Positions 53,112-61,128 of a DNA stretch of 64,000 nt are shown piece after piece. Below the pieces are notes generated by a model, which saw nothing but the letters and a program-made list of their open reading frames with translations, made no database searches and was not told the DNA's origin. The DNA lies in assembly GCF_007625115.1 (NCBI RefSeq), contig NZ_VMNH01000004.1:248001-312000 (forward strand), given 5' to 3'. This DNA is from Sedimenticola selenatireducens (lineage in GTDB: Bacteria; Pseudomonadota; Gammaproteobacteria; Chromatiales; Chromatiaceae). Numbering within the stretch: the first letter of the stretch is position 1; every line of letters starts with the position of its first letter. The position numbers were made by a program, and so were the translations under genes.

Positions 53112-55496
53112 ATGTTGTTAAAACCCCATCAACTCTATCACGCGTGCAACGCGAAACTCCTTACCTTTGAGACTACCGCGGAACTGGAGCATTTATCCGA
53201 AACAATCGGTCAGGAGCGGGCGCTGGAGGCGATAAAATTTGGCGTTGGCATGCCCCATGCTGGATTTAACCTTTATGTCATGGGCTCCCATGGACTCGGA
53301 CGTCACACCCTGGTGCATGAAGCCCTTATCAAACAATCGATGGATGCACCCTGCCCGCTCGACTGGTGTTATGTCGCGAACTTCCAACACCCAAACAACC
53401 CCACAGCGCTTGGTATTCTGGCGGGTACCGGACGTAAATTGCAACGTGATATGGCTCAGCTGATTGATAACCTGATCCAGGCCATACCAGCAGCCTTTCG
53501 TGGCGATGAGTACCAACGACGCGCCAAAGAGATCCAGGAAGATCTCAGCCAACGCGAACGAGAAATGGTGAAACGCCTTGGAGAAAAGGCGGAAGGACTG
53601 GGCATCACCCTGATGCAAGGCCCTACAGGTTTTACCCTAGCCCCTTTTAAAGAAGGAAAGATGCTCTCAACGGAGCAATTTGACGAATTACCGGAAGAAG
53701 AGCAGAAGAAGCTGAATGAAGGTCTTGAAACGATAAAAAAACAGCTCAAAGAGACGATGAGCCACATACCGGAATGGCAGCGCGAGATGCAACAGCGGTT
53801 CAGTAAACTCAATCGAGAGACGATGGAGTTGACCGTCACAGAATTCATGGCGGAGCTGGAAAAGGAGTATCAGCAGGATGAAAAAATCAGTGCCTATCTG
53901 ACTCATATAAAACAAGACATTATTGAAAATGTTGATCAATTCCGGCTGGCAGGCGAGTCTGAAGAACACAATGTCACGGCACTTGATCCGGGGTTCACCC
54001 GCTATCGCGTCAACGTCCTGGTAGACAATGCAGATACCTTGGGGGCCCCCGTCATCTTTGAAGACAATCCGACCTACCAGAATCTCTTGGGACGTATTGA
54101 ACACCTTGCACGCATGGGCACCTTGCAGACAGATTTCACCCTGATCAAGTTGGGTGCCCTGCACCGAGCCAATGGTGGCTATCTTATTCTGGATGTGGAA
54201 AAAGTGCTGACCAACCCATTTGCCTGGGATGGCTTGAAACGCGCTATCAAGTCGCGCGAAATACGTATCGAGTCCCTTGAACGGCAACTCAGCCTGATCA
54301 GCACCATCTCGTTAGAACCTGAACCGATTCCAATGAATCTGAAAGTTGTCCTGGTAGGCAGCCGGGAACTGTTCTATCTACTGAAAGAGTATGATCCAGA
54401 ATTTGGATTACTGTTCAAGGTTGCCGCAGATTTCTCAGAACGATTCCCGCGGGACGACAATAATGAACTGCTGTACGCACGGCTGATTGCCACGTTGCAG
54501 AAACGCGAAGGGATTCGTGACATCACGCGCGATGGTGTTGCCCGGATCATCGAGCACAACAGTCGCCTTGCCCAGGACGGGGACAAAATATCGCTGCATA
54601 TGAGCACCCTGCTGGATCTTTTACAGGAGGCCAATTACCACGCCGAGCAACAAAAAGAAAACAGGATCAGACAGAAAGATGTTGATGCGGCTATCGAGGC
54701 TCAGACATTCCGCGGCAACCAATATCAGCAACAACTCCAAGAGGCCATTCAAAAAGACATCATCAAGATTGAAACCAAAGGCGTGCAACTTGCTCAAGTG
54801 AACGGACTCTCATACTTGCAACTGGGCGATCATACTTTTGGGGCACCCACCTGTATCAGTGCAACAGCCCGTATCGGGGGCGGTGAGTTTATCGACATTG
54901 AGCGGGAAACCAAACAAGGCGGCCCAATTCACTCAAAAGGTGTATTGATCCTCACTTCTTACCTGGGGCAACGCTATGCAAAAAATCAACCACTTTCAAT
55001 GACTGCCAGCCTGGTATTTGAACAAACTTACGGCCAAATTGAAGGGGACAGTGCCTCAGCTGCCGAACTTTGCGCGATACTCTCTGCTATTGGCGATATA
55101 CCAATCAAACAGTCATTAGCCATAACCGGCTCAATCAATCAACACGGCGAGATGCAGGCCATTGGCGGAGTCTGCCAGAAGATTGAGGGATTTTTCGACA
55201 TCTGCAAAGCCAGGGGTCTCAGCGGTGAACAAGGGGTCATCATCCCCCTTTCCAACGCAAAAGATCTCATGTTGAAACAGGAGATTATTGAGGCGAGTGC
55301 CGCAGGGCTGTTCCATATCTTTGCAATAAAGCACGCAGAAGAAGCGATGGCGTTACTCTCTGGCCTGCCCGCAGGCATACCTGATGAAGAGGGCATCTAT
55401 CCAGAAGGGACATTCAACTTTCTTATTCAGGTCAAGTTGGCAGAGTGGATTGCACTTCGCCTACACTATGCGGGGGCCAGCATGAAAGAGGAATAA
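53112..55496 (+). CDS. Lon-like ATP-dependent protease (LonB/YcbZ type)
   Basis: A 794-residue protein of the Lon-like family lacking the substrate-binding LAN domain. The N-terminal AAA part has GVGMPHAGFNLYVMGSHGLGRHTLV (P-loop-like) and a long coiled insertion rich in Glu/Lys (about residues 150-260). It ends with the Lon protease domain: GEFIDIERETKQGGPIHSKGVLIL, the catalytic Ser in EGDSASAAELCAIL and the Lys region ITGSINQHGEMQAIGGVCQKIEGF. It may degrade or edit proteins under ATP. GAGGAG lies eight bases before the start. A DNA-repair-like HhH gene follows 42 bases later. Confidence 0.87.
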   Translation: MLLKPHQLYHACNAKLLTFETTAELEHLSETIGQERALEAIKFGVGMPHAGFNLYVMGSHGLGRHTLVHEALIKQSMDAPCPLDWCYVANFQHPNNPTALGILAGTGRKLQRDMAQLIDNLIQAIPAAFRGDEYQRRAKEIQEDLSQREREMVKRLGEKAEGLGITLMQGPTGFTLAPFKEGKMLSTEQFDELPEEEQKKLNEGLETIKKQLKETMSHIPEWQREMQQRFSKLNRETMELTVTEFMAELEKEYQQDEKISAYLTHIKQDIIENVDQFRLAGESEEHNVTALDPGFTRYRVNVLVDNADTLGAPVIFEDNPTYQNLLGRIEHLARMGTLQTDFTLIKLGALHRANGGYLILDVEKVLTNPFAWDGLKRAIKSREIRIESLERQLSLISTISLEPEPIPMNLKVVLVGSRELFYLLKEYDPEFGLLFKVAADFSERFPRDDNNELLYARLIATLQKREGIRDITRDGVARIIEHNSRLAQDGDKISLHMSTLLDLLQEANYHAEQQKENRIRQKDVDAAIEAQTFRGNQYQQQLQEAIQKDIIKIETKGVQLAQVNGLSYLQLGDHTFGAPTCISATARIGGGEFIDIERETKQGGPIHSKGVLILTSYLGQRYAKNQPLSMTASLVFEQTYGQIEGDSASAAELCAILSAIGDIPIKQSLAITGSINQHGEMQAIGGVCQKIEGFFDICKARGLSGEQGVIIPLSNAKDLMLKQEIIEASAAGLFHIFAIKHAEEAMALLSGLPAGIPDEEGIYPEGTFNFLIQVKLAEWIALRLHYAGASMKEE

Positions 55497-55538
55497 GGCC
55501 ACTCATAACCTGTATCAAGTGATGATTAGGAGGCAACC

Positions 55539-56408
55539 ATGAGCAGTGAACTCAACAAAAGGATTGCCCAGAAACTGGATGAGATGGCTGAAATACTGGA
55601 GCAACAATCAGCCAATCCATTTCGTATCCGCGCGTATAGAAGAGCAGCAGAGACGCTGAATCAGCTGGAAAAAGATGTCGGGGAGATTTTCAAGCAATCG
55701 GGTAGCAAGGGACTCATTGCTTTACCAAACATTGGTCAGGGTATCGCAACCACCATTGCCGAAATCATTCACACGGGCCACTGGTCTCAACTGGAACGCC
55801 TGCGTGGAAACCTGGATCCCATTCATCTTTTACAGACAGTTCCCGGCATTGGTGAAGAGCTTGCAAAGAATATCTATCAGCAGTTGCATATTGACTCCCT
55901 GGAAGCCCTTGAAGTGGCTGCCTATAACAGCACACTTGACAGCACGAAAGGCATTGGTAAACGCAGACTGGCCGCAATACGCGCTTCACTTACTGCCATA
56001 CTTGGCCGCGCAAAAAGAACACATCAAGTCACCACCAGCACAGCGCCAAGCATTGCTCTTCTACTGGATATAGATCGCCTCTACCTGGAAAGCACGATAG
56101 CTGGAGCCTTGCCGCTGATTGCACCCAAGCGGTTTAATCCAACACATGAAGCGTGGCTACCGATCCTGCATACTGACCAAGACGGCTGGCACTTCACAGC
56201 ACTCTACTCCAATTCAGCGCTTGCTCATCAATTGAACAAACAGCGGGATTGGGTGGTCATTTACTTTTACGATGACCACCATCAGGAAGGCCAGCATACG
56301 GTGGTCACAGAAACCCATGGCGACTTAAAGGGAAGACGGGTAGTGCGCGGCCGGGAAAGTGAGTGCAGTAATTTTTACATTGAGCCATCAACAACATGTA
56401 AACAGTAG
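55539..56408 (+). CDS. HhH protein like the N-terminal half of DNA polymerase X, without polymerase domain
   Basis: A 289-residue protein. Residues about 1-75 match the 8-kDa-like domain of PolX (RIAQKLDEMAEILEQQSANPFRIRAYRRAAETL), and about 90-160 hold helix-hairpin-helix motifs (LIALPNIGQGIATTIAEIIH, LLQTVPGIGEELAKNIYQQL, STKGIGKRRLAAIRASLT). The remaining C-terminal part (about 175-280) does not show the nucleotidyltransferase GS/DxD signature or the PHP phosphoesterase motifs. It is therefore a DNA-binding protein rather than a full polymerase. An AGGAGG site precedes the start. Its partner may be the upstream Lon-like protease. Confidence 0.75.
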   Translation: MSSELNKRIAQKLDEMAEILEQQSANPFRIRAYRRAAETLNQLEKDVGEIFKQSGSKGLIALPNIGQGIATTIAEIIHTGHWSQLERLRGNLDPIHLLQTVPGIGEELAKNIYQQLHIDSLEALEVAAYNSTLDSTKGIGKRRLAAIRASLTAILGRAKRTHQVTTSTAPSIALLLDIDRLYLESTIAGALPLIAPKRFNPTHEAWLPILHTDQDGWHFTALYSNSALAHQLNKQRDWVVIYFYDDHHQEGQHTVVTETHGDLKGRRVVRGRESECSNFYIEPSTTCKQ

Positions 56409-56477
56409 TGAGTGGACTCATACTGCCCAGGTAAAAATCATAATTGTTTTACGTCAGTAGCCGATATAGATAGTTAG

Positions 56478-56777
56478 CTAGAGGTCAGTTGAGCGGATCA
56501 GAACCGATCCATCCTCTTCATAGGTATTACTTTCAATAAGCCTGCTTGCGGCCTCTTGTATAGCCATTCGATGTTGGGCTACGGATTGCATGGGGTCTTC
56601 GCGCGTGGCACCAAACTTATCAATCAAAATATCTAACGAAATTCGGCACAAAATGCGCTTTTTATCCACTTCAGCTGCAACAGTTGCCACTTTAGCAGTG
56701 GCATTCCAGCACTCTAATCGAGGGAACGAAACCTTTGTGCTTCCTGAAGCGGCTGATCCATGTCGGGTTAACTGCAT
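56478..56777 (-). CDS. DUF1488 family small protein
   Basis: A 99-residue protein: FPRLECWNATAKVATVAAEVDKKRILCRISLDILIDKFGA, then AVAQHRMAI-like SVAQHRMAIQEAASRLIESN and EEDGSVLIRSTDL. The pattern CRIS...LIDKFGA with a late E-x-DGS-V-L-I matches DUF1488, a small family of unknown role often found in gammaproteobacteria. AGGAGT lies before the start. Convergent with the HhH gene. Confidence 0.75.
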   Translation of the reverse strand: MQLTRHGSAASGSTKVSFPRLECWNATAKVATVAAEVDKKRILCRISLDILIDKFGATREDPMQSVAQHRMAIQEAASRLIESNTYEEDGSVLIRSTDL

Positions 56778-56928
56778 ATTAACTCCTGTGTATTTTGATA
56801 AAATTGCGTTGTGATTTTAGGATTCGTCTACACACTCCTCCTCATTTGAGGAGGATAAAAAGGCGACATCAGCCCTCCCTGGAAGAGAGGGTTATCCCTT
56901 ATCCCATACTGCCCCCAACCCCAAAAAC

Positions 56929-57060
56929 TCACCGTGTCCGATCATTACCAAGAAAAGGTGAAGAGGTCTCCTTCTTCGACTTTTTCGCGGCTCTTTTCTC
57001 CTGCAGTGTCATAGCTGGCTTTTTCTTCGCTTCTTTATTGCTCTGTTGTCCTTTACTCAT
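56929..57060 (-). CDS. Very small Lys-rich protein (43 residues)
   Basis: The minus-strand frame reads MSKGQQSNKEAKKKPAMTLQ, then EKRAAKKSKKETSSPFLGND and RTR. This strongly basic pattern resembles a widespread small-protein type beginning MAKGQQ(K/R)SN(R/K)E-(A/P)KKPKK in gammaproteobacteria and relatives; no function is known. TAAGAGG lies seven bases before the start, giving a real ribosome-binding site. Too short for ordinary gene finders. Confidence 0.7.
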   Translation of the reverse strand: MSKGQQSNKEAKKKPAMTLQEKRAAKKSKKETSSPFLGNDRTR

Positions 57061-57784
57061 GGTGCATACCTCTTACGGATTGTCTTGTTTCAGTCGGCCA
57101 ATCTAGGCCAATACTCACTCCGAGGACGGTAATAGTGCATCCCGTGAAAATTGTTGGCATTCGGTCACAATACCGCCGCACGCAGTTCTCTTTGTAACAT
57201 TATCGAGAAAAAAGTGACGGTTTTCGGCTCTATCACTGGTGATTTCATAACCGCTCAAGGCAGTTCGCGACTGCCGATTGATGGCGTAATCTCGAATACA
57301 GCGCGGTTAAGAGTAATCATTTCAGGCTTTATCTGCCGGATTATCTGTGTCACCTGTCCTTCGGAGGTAACAGCATGTTTTGCCATCAGAGAGGGGGGAT
57401 ATAGGTCCAATATAGCTTAATGAGCCTATAATAGCTGCTTTATTTTCTCACCATAAGGCAAGTGAACGGATTAGCAGAATAGTCTTACCATTCTTGACAG
57501 CCCCCTATAGAAGCGTTTCTGCCATCTTGTTTATTGCATCAAGAAGCTTACATTCATGGCAGCTTTATGAATCGCTAGGACTTACCAAGATTGTTGATAT
57601 AATCGCCGTTGGTAATGAGGTTGTGGGATGATTTGCTGAGCCGATAATCAATATTGGACTTTCATTTAGGCTGCAGTGCCTTGTTAACCGTGCATCAGTC
57701 TAGCCAATGATTACACCCATAAAAGCCAGCCGTTTTGTAATGAACAAACAAAAAAATAACTGACCAAGTATTTTATAGTTAAAC
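57061..57784. other. Gene-poor intergenic stretch
   Basis: About 720 bases without a convincing gene. Frames such as 57151-57420 (+) and a 43-codon minus frame near 57290-57372 have no ribosome-binding site or family pattern. The text is A+T-rich towards the right end, which likely contains the promoter of the acyltransferase gene. Confidence 0.5.
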
Positions 57785-58765
57785 ATGAACCCAGCAAATA
57801 ATAGCCCAGATTTGCCATCCGTCGAAAAAGGCGCAAAAAGCTCGCTCATCTATGACACTCGATTTAAGTCACACTATTTATTGCCTAAATACTGGTCTAC
57901 CTGGATCTTAGTATTGCTTTTATTTGTTGTCTCACGCCTCCCCGCCTCTGTTCAGGATACACTCTCGAATAAGCTGGGGGACCTGATGAGAAATTCAAAT
58001 AAAAAGCGTCAACATATCGCACGCACAAATATTGAATTATGCTTCCCAGAGCTTGAGGCGGCAAAAAAAGAGGCCATTCTAAAGAACTGCTTTCAACATT
58101 ACGTCAGAAGCATGCTGCATTATGGCCTTATATGGTGGGGCTCAAAGACACAACTTAAAAAGCGTATCTTGATTGTAGGCGAAGAGAATATCGAACGTTC
58201 ACTGGCCAATAATCGTGCCATTATTTTCATGACGGCCCATAGCATGGGGCTTGAGGCCGCAGTATCTGCAATAACAATGAGACTCCCCATAACGGGTCCA
58301 TTTAATCCCATGAAAAACAAACTGATAGACTGGTTTGTCGCCAAAGGTCGTGCGCGCCATGGCACGTTGATTTACACCCGAGACTCTGGCTTACGACCAA
58401 TAATAAAAGATGTGCGTGCTGGTTGCGCCATGTTTTACTTGCCGGATGAAGACCTGGGTAAAGAGCGCTGCATTTTCGCCCCATTTTTTGGCCAGCAAAA
58501 AGCCAGTGTTCCTGTGTTAGGCCGGTTATCAAAAACATGCAAAGCGGATATTTTGCCCTGTATCTCCTGTTACGATGAGGAAACTCGACAATATCAGGTA
58601 CATGTTTTACCGGCGATTAAGGATTTCCCCCAGGGGGATGATTTTGAAGATACGGTATTAATGAACCAATCACTTGAATCGATTATCCGGATATGCCCAT
58701 CTCAATATTTATGGATAATGAAAATGTTTAAAACCCGGCCTGATGGCGCTGCCAATTTGTATTAG
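57785..58765 (+). CDS. LpxL/HtrB-type lysophospholipid acyltransferase
   Basis: A 326-residue protein. A membrane helix (STWILVLLLFVVSRLP) near residues 38-55 is followed by the acyltransferase core: RQHIARTNIELCFPELEAA, the catalytic H-x4-E in TAHSMGLEAAV, GPFNPMKNKLIDWFVAKGR, and YLPDEDLGKERCIFAPFFG. This is the pattern of lipid A late acyltransferases, which add a secondary acyl chain to lipid A at the inner membrane. The H-x4-E form is compatible with activity. Exact acyl donor unknown. No other lipid A gene is nearby. Confidence 0.85.
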   Translation: MNPANNSPDLPSVEKGAKSSLIYDTRFKSHYLLPKYWSTWILVLLLFVVSRLPASVQDTLSNKLGDLMRNSNKKRQHIARTNIELCFPELEAAKKEAILKNCFQHYVRSMLHYGLIWWGSKTQLKKRILIVGEENIERSLANNRAIIFMTAHSMGLEAAVSAITMRLPITGPFNPMKNKLIDWFVAKGRARHGTLIYTRDSGLRPIIKDVRAGCAMFYLPDEDLGKERCIFAPFFGQQKASVPVLGRLSKTCKADILPCISCYDEETRQYQVHVLPAIKDFPQGDDFEDTVLMNQSLESIIRICPSQYLWIMKMFKTRPDGAANLY

Positions 58766-59079
58766 TCAGTGTCTTATCAAAATTTGGACCTCACCGCCAG
58801 ATTGCGCACAACCCTCTCATTTTAATTTAACTACACTCTATTCCATCACTGTAAGGTGACTCTTTGTGAACTGAAACGCCCCGCTTGGCTTTAAAACAGT
58901 TAAGCTTAACGGGCAAAGAAAAGTAATTTTGTTCTTATTCGTCAGCATATAGATAAGCATACATTCTCTGTGTTTTCACGCTACCTAATACTGGCTACTA
59001 TCACATCTCCTATAAAATGGTGTACCCATCATCTGATACGGTAGATCACTAGATATCAGTGATACAACAAGGAGGATGT
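58766..59079. other. Intergenic region before the DUF4399 gene
   Basis: About 310 bases, A+T-rich, with no supported gene. A promoter for the DUF4399 gene is expected here; I see no strong inverted repeat. Confidence 0.4.
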
Positions 59080-59505
59080 ATGCATTTGATTAAGCAAACT
59101 TTACTTTTCATAGCCGTTATATACTCCAGCATGGCTATCGCCAACGAGATGCCCAGATCGAAATCGCCTACAGGCGCATCTGTGTATATCGTGTCACCAA
59201 CGAATGGCTCCACAGTATCCTCGACCTTCACCGTAATCTTTGGGCTTAAAGGCATGGGCGTGGCGCCAGCAGGTACTGAAAAAGAGGCTACCGGACATCA
59301 TCATCTGTTAGTCGACGGCAAGATGATGCCACCTCTTGATCAACCACTCGGAAAGGAGATCAAGCATTTTGGTGCCGGACAGACAGAAACGGAACTCACA
59401 CTGAGCCCAGGACCGCATACCTTGCAGCTGATACTGGGAGACAAAGGCCATATCCCTCATGATCCGCCAGTGGTTTCGCAGATAGTAACTATTAATGTGC
59501 AGTAG
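59080..59505 (+). CDS. DUF4399 periplasmic protein
   Basis: A 141-residue exported protein with a signal peptide (LIKQTLLFIAVIYSSMAIA). The mature part matches DUF4399: VYIVSPTNGSTVSSTFTVIF, GMGVAPAGTEKEATGHHHLLVD, and the late LSPGPHTLQLILGDKGHIPH. The His-rich GHHHLLVD may bind metal. ATG 59080 follows AAGGAGGATGT; the longer frame from 59059 only adds the ribosome-binding site. Function unknown. Confidence 0.85.
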   Translation: MHLIKQTLLFIAVIYSSMAIANEMPRSKSPTGASVYIVSPTNGSTVSSTFTVIFGLKGMGVAPAGTEKEATGHHHLLVDGKMMPPLDQPLGKEIKHFGAGQTETELTLSPGPHTLQLILGDKGHIPHDPPVVSQIVTINVQ

Positions 59506-59519
59506 ATAAGTTAAAGATA

Positions 59520-59550
59520 CGTCCACTGCCTGAACATTAAGCAGTGGACG
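59520..59550. terminator. 10-bp hairpin between DUF4399 and RHH genes
   Basis: CGTCCACTGC (59520-59529) and GCAGTGGACG (59541-59550) pair perfectly across an 11-base loop. It is 14 bases after the DUF4399 stop and 44 bases before the end of the convergent RHH gene. There is no T-run on the plus strand, so it is only a terminator-like structure. Confidence 0.45.
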
Positions 59551-59593
59551 TAAGCGACAAGCTCTATTGAATTACCAAAGACAGTACTCTGGT

Positions 59594-59944
59594 CTAGTGA
59601 AGTTCTTTTGCCTCTCTCAACAGGATTTGATCGGCATCCAGCGAGGCTATAGTCACATCCGGTTGATCCGGAATTTCACCACTTAATTGCAATGCGAGAT
59701 AACGCATACAACAGACACGAAGGAACGAGGTAAAATTCCCCAAGTCATGGCCGGCGTCTATAGACTCGTGATAAAGCCGGGTGATCATTTGCGGGACATT
59801 CATCCCATCTCGCTGAGCAATCTCTTCCAGCGTGCTCCAAAAATAGTTCTCCAAACGCACACTGGTCACCATGCCATCAATCCTTAATGACTTGGTACTA
59901 CTGACCCAGTTATTCGCATTTGCATTGATGAAAAGTTTGCACAT
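59594..59944 (-). CDS. Ribbon-helix-helix domain protein
   Basis: A 116-residue protein with the RHH-like pattern GMVTSVRLENYFWSTLEEIAQRDGMNVPQMITRLYHE at about residues 24-60, followed by LGNFTSFLRVCCMRYLALQL. This matches the RHH_4-type DNA-binding domain found in small regulators of proteobacteria. A Cys pair (RVCCMR) is conspicuous. It probably binds DNA as a dimer; target unknown. Convergent with DUF4399; upstream on the same strand is the DJ-1/PfpI gene, about 110 bases away. Confidence 0.78.
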   Translation of the reverse strand: MCKLFINANANNWVSSTKSLRIDGMVTSVRLENYFWSTLEEIAQRDGMNVPQMITRLYHESIDAGHDLGNFTSFLRVCCMRYLALQLSGEIPDQPDVTIASLDADQILLREAKELH

Positions 59945-60053
59945 AGTTATCTCTGCAGGAAGTAGGATTTTGGTTTGATAGGCCTACACGCCCACCAAAC
60001 CATCAATGATCTACCCTAGTTATAGTAGTCAGTCTGGAAATATTGCAAGCTGA

Positions 60054-60626
60054 CTATCGCTTATCAAGCAAATCCATAAATTGTGCAAGCCAGGCGGGAT
60101 GCGCAGGCCAGGCAGGTGCAGTGACCAGATTACCATCCGTTACTGCCGCATCAATAGCAATTTCAGCGTATTCACCACCTGCCATTTTCACCTCTGGCAT
60201 ACAGGCTGGATAGGCCGAACAACGCTTACCTTCCAAGACACCGGCAGTCGCTAATAGTTGCGCCCCATGACAAATTGCGGCGACTGGCTTATTCTCAACA
60301 AAAAAGTGTCGCACCATGGCATTCACTTTCTCATTCAGACGTAAGTACTCGGGCGCACGCCCACCTGGTATTACCAGCGCATCATAGTCCGCAGGATTAA
60401 TCTCATCAAAACTGGCGTTGAGCGTAAAGTTGTGGCCTCGCTTCTCGGTATAGGTCTGATCACCCTCAAAGTCATGTATTGAAGTCGCGACAGTATCACC
60501 GCTTTTTTTGTCAGGGCATACCGCATGTACTGTATGACCCACGGCCTGAAGTGCCTGGAATGGCACCATCGTTTCGTAATCTTCCGTAAAATCACCCGTG
60601 ATCATCAGAATTTTTTTATTTTGCAT
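60054..60626 (-). CDS. DJ-1/PfpI family protein
   Basis: A 190-residue protein of the DJ-1/PfpI superfamily: [55 protein letters not shown] and the nucleophile elbow [13 protein letters not shown] with the reactive Cys and His. Members act as glyoxalase III-like, chaperone or protease-like proteins in stress; the YhbO/PfpI subtype is likely. The ATG at 60626 is chosen because AGGAGG lies seven bases before it. Cytoplasmic. Confidence 0.88.
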   Translation of the reverse strand: MQNKKILMITGDFTEDYETMVPFQALQAVGHTVHAVCPDKKSGDTVATSIHDFEGDQTYTEKRGHNFTLNASFDEINPADYDALVIPGGRAPEYLRLNEKVNAMVRHFFVENKPVAAICHGAQLLATAGVLEGKRCSAYPACMPEVKMAGGEYAEIAIDAAVTDGNLVTAPAWPAHPAWLAQFMDLLDKR

Positions 60627-60725
60627 ATCACTGCCTCCTATTGGTAATCGAGCCTGCAGACTAGCAGTTCGCTGCACCCAGGAGGTATTAAGCGACTACT
60701 ACATAAAACCTTACTCTTAGGAGAG

Positions 60726-60907
60726 TGGCACTTACTTAAGCTCAAATGTAGGGTGGGTTAGCGTTTTTTGCGTAACCCACCAAGCGTTGCGTAGCAACAC
60801 AAGTCGTTTGTTTAAGGTGTGCCTGACGGCACGGTTGGTGGGTTACCGCGCAAACAACGCGCCTAACCCATCCTACATTGGATACGAATCTGCTTAAGTA
60901 AGTGCCA
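60726..60907. repeat. MITE-like long inverted repeat
   Basis: Perfect 16-bp ends TGGCACTTACTTAAGC (60726-60741) and GCTTAAGTAAGTGCCA (60892-60907) enclose a second imperfect pair (TGTAGGGTGGGTTAGCG near 60748 and CGCCTAACCCATCCTACA near 60862-60879) and smaller hairpins. The inner GGGTGGGTTAGCG text resembles dispersed repeats of many bacteria. The element is 182 bases, non-coding, in a 500-base gap. Confidence 0.6.
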
Positions 60908-61128
60908 TTCGACTCTTAGAGTTATTTTACTCCACTGGCATTTTCAATCTACACCATCATAAAGATCCGTCATAAAGCAGAATTTCACTAAACCCTCACC
61001 CTTGAGTCATGCTTCCAAGCCTAAGAATAACCCTATATGCTTAGTGCGAAGCCGATCTGTTGACAAAGTATCACTCTGCATAATCAACGTTTGGCCTATC
61101 TGGAAAGATACCTGCAAGGATATTCAGC
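60908..61128. other. Intergenic region before the wHTH/TPR gene
   Basis: About 220 bases with no gene. It should contain the promoter of the wHTH/TPR gene; AAGGAT before 61129 is the only clear site I see. Confidence 0.4.

Noticed and set aside
56795-57106. 103-codon plus-strand frame opposite the small Lys-rich gene
   Set aside because: It is the antisense shadow of the 43-residue protein and contains a Cys-rich chance pattern.
57290-57372. 43-codon minus-strand frame starting MAKHAVTSEG
   Set aside because: The upstream sequence is a C-run, not a ribosome-binding site, and no similarity is apparent.
57151-57420. 89-codon plus-strand frame in the gene-poor stretch
   Set aside because: No ribosome-binding site and an irregular composition; no recognisable motif.
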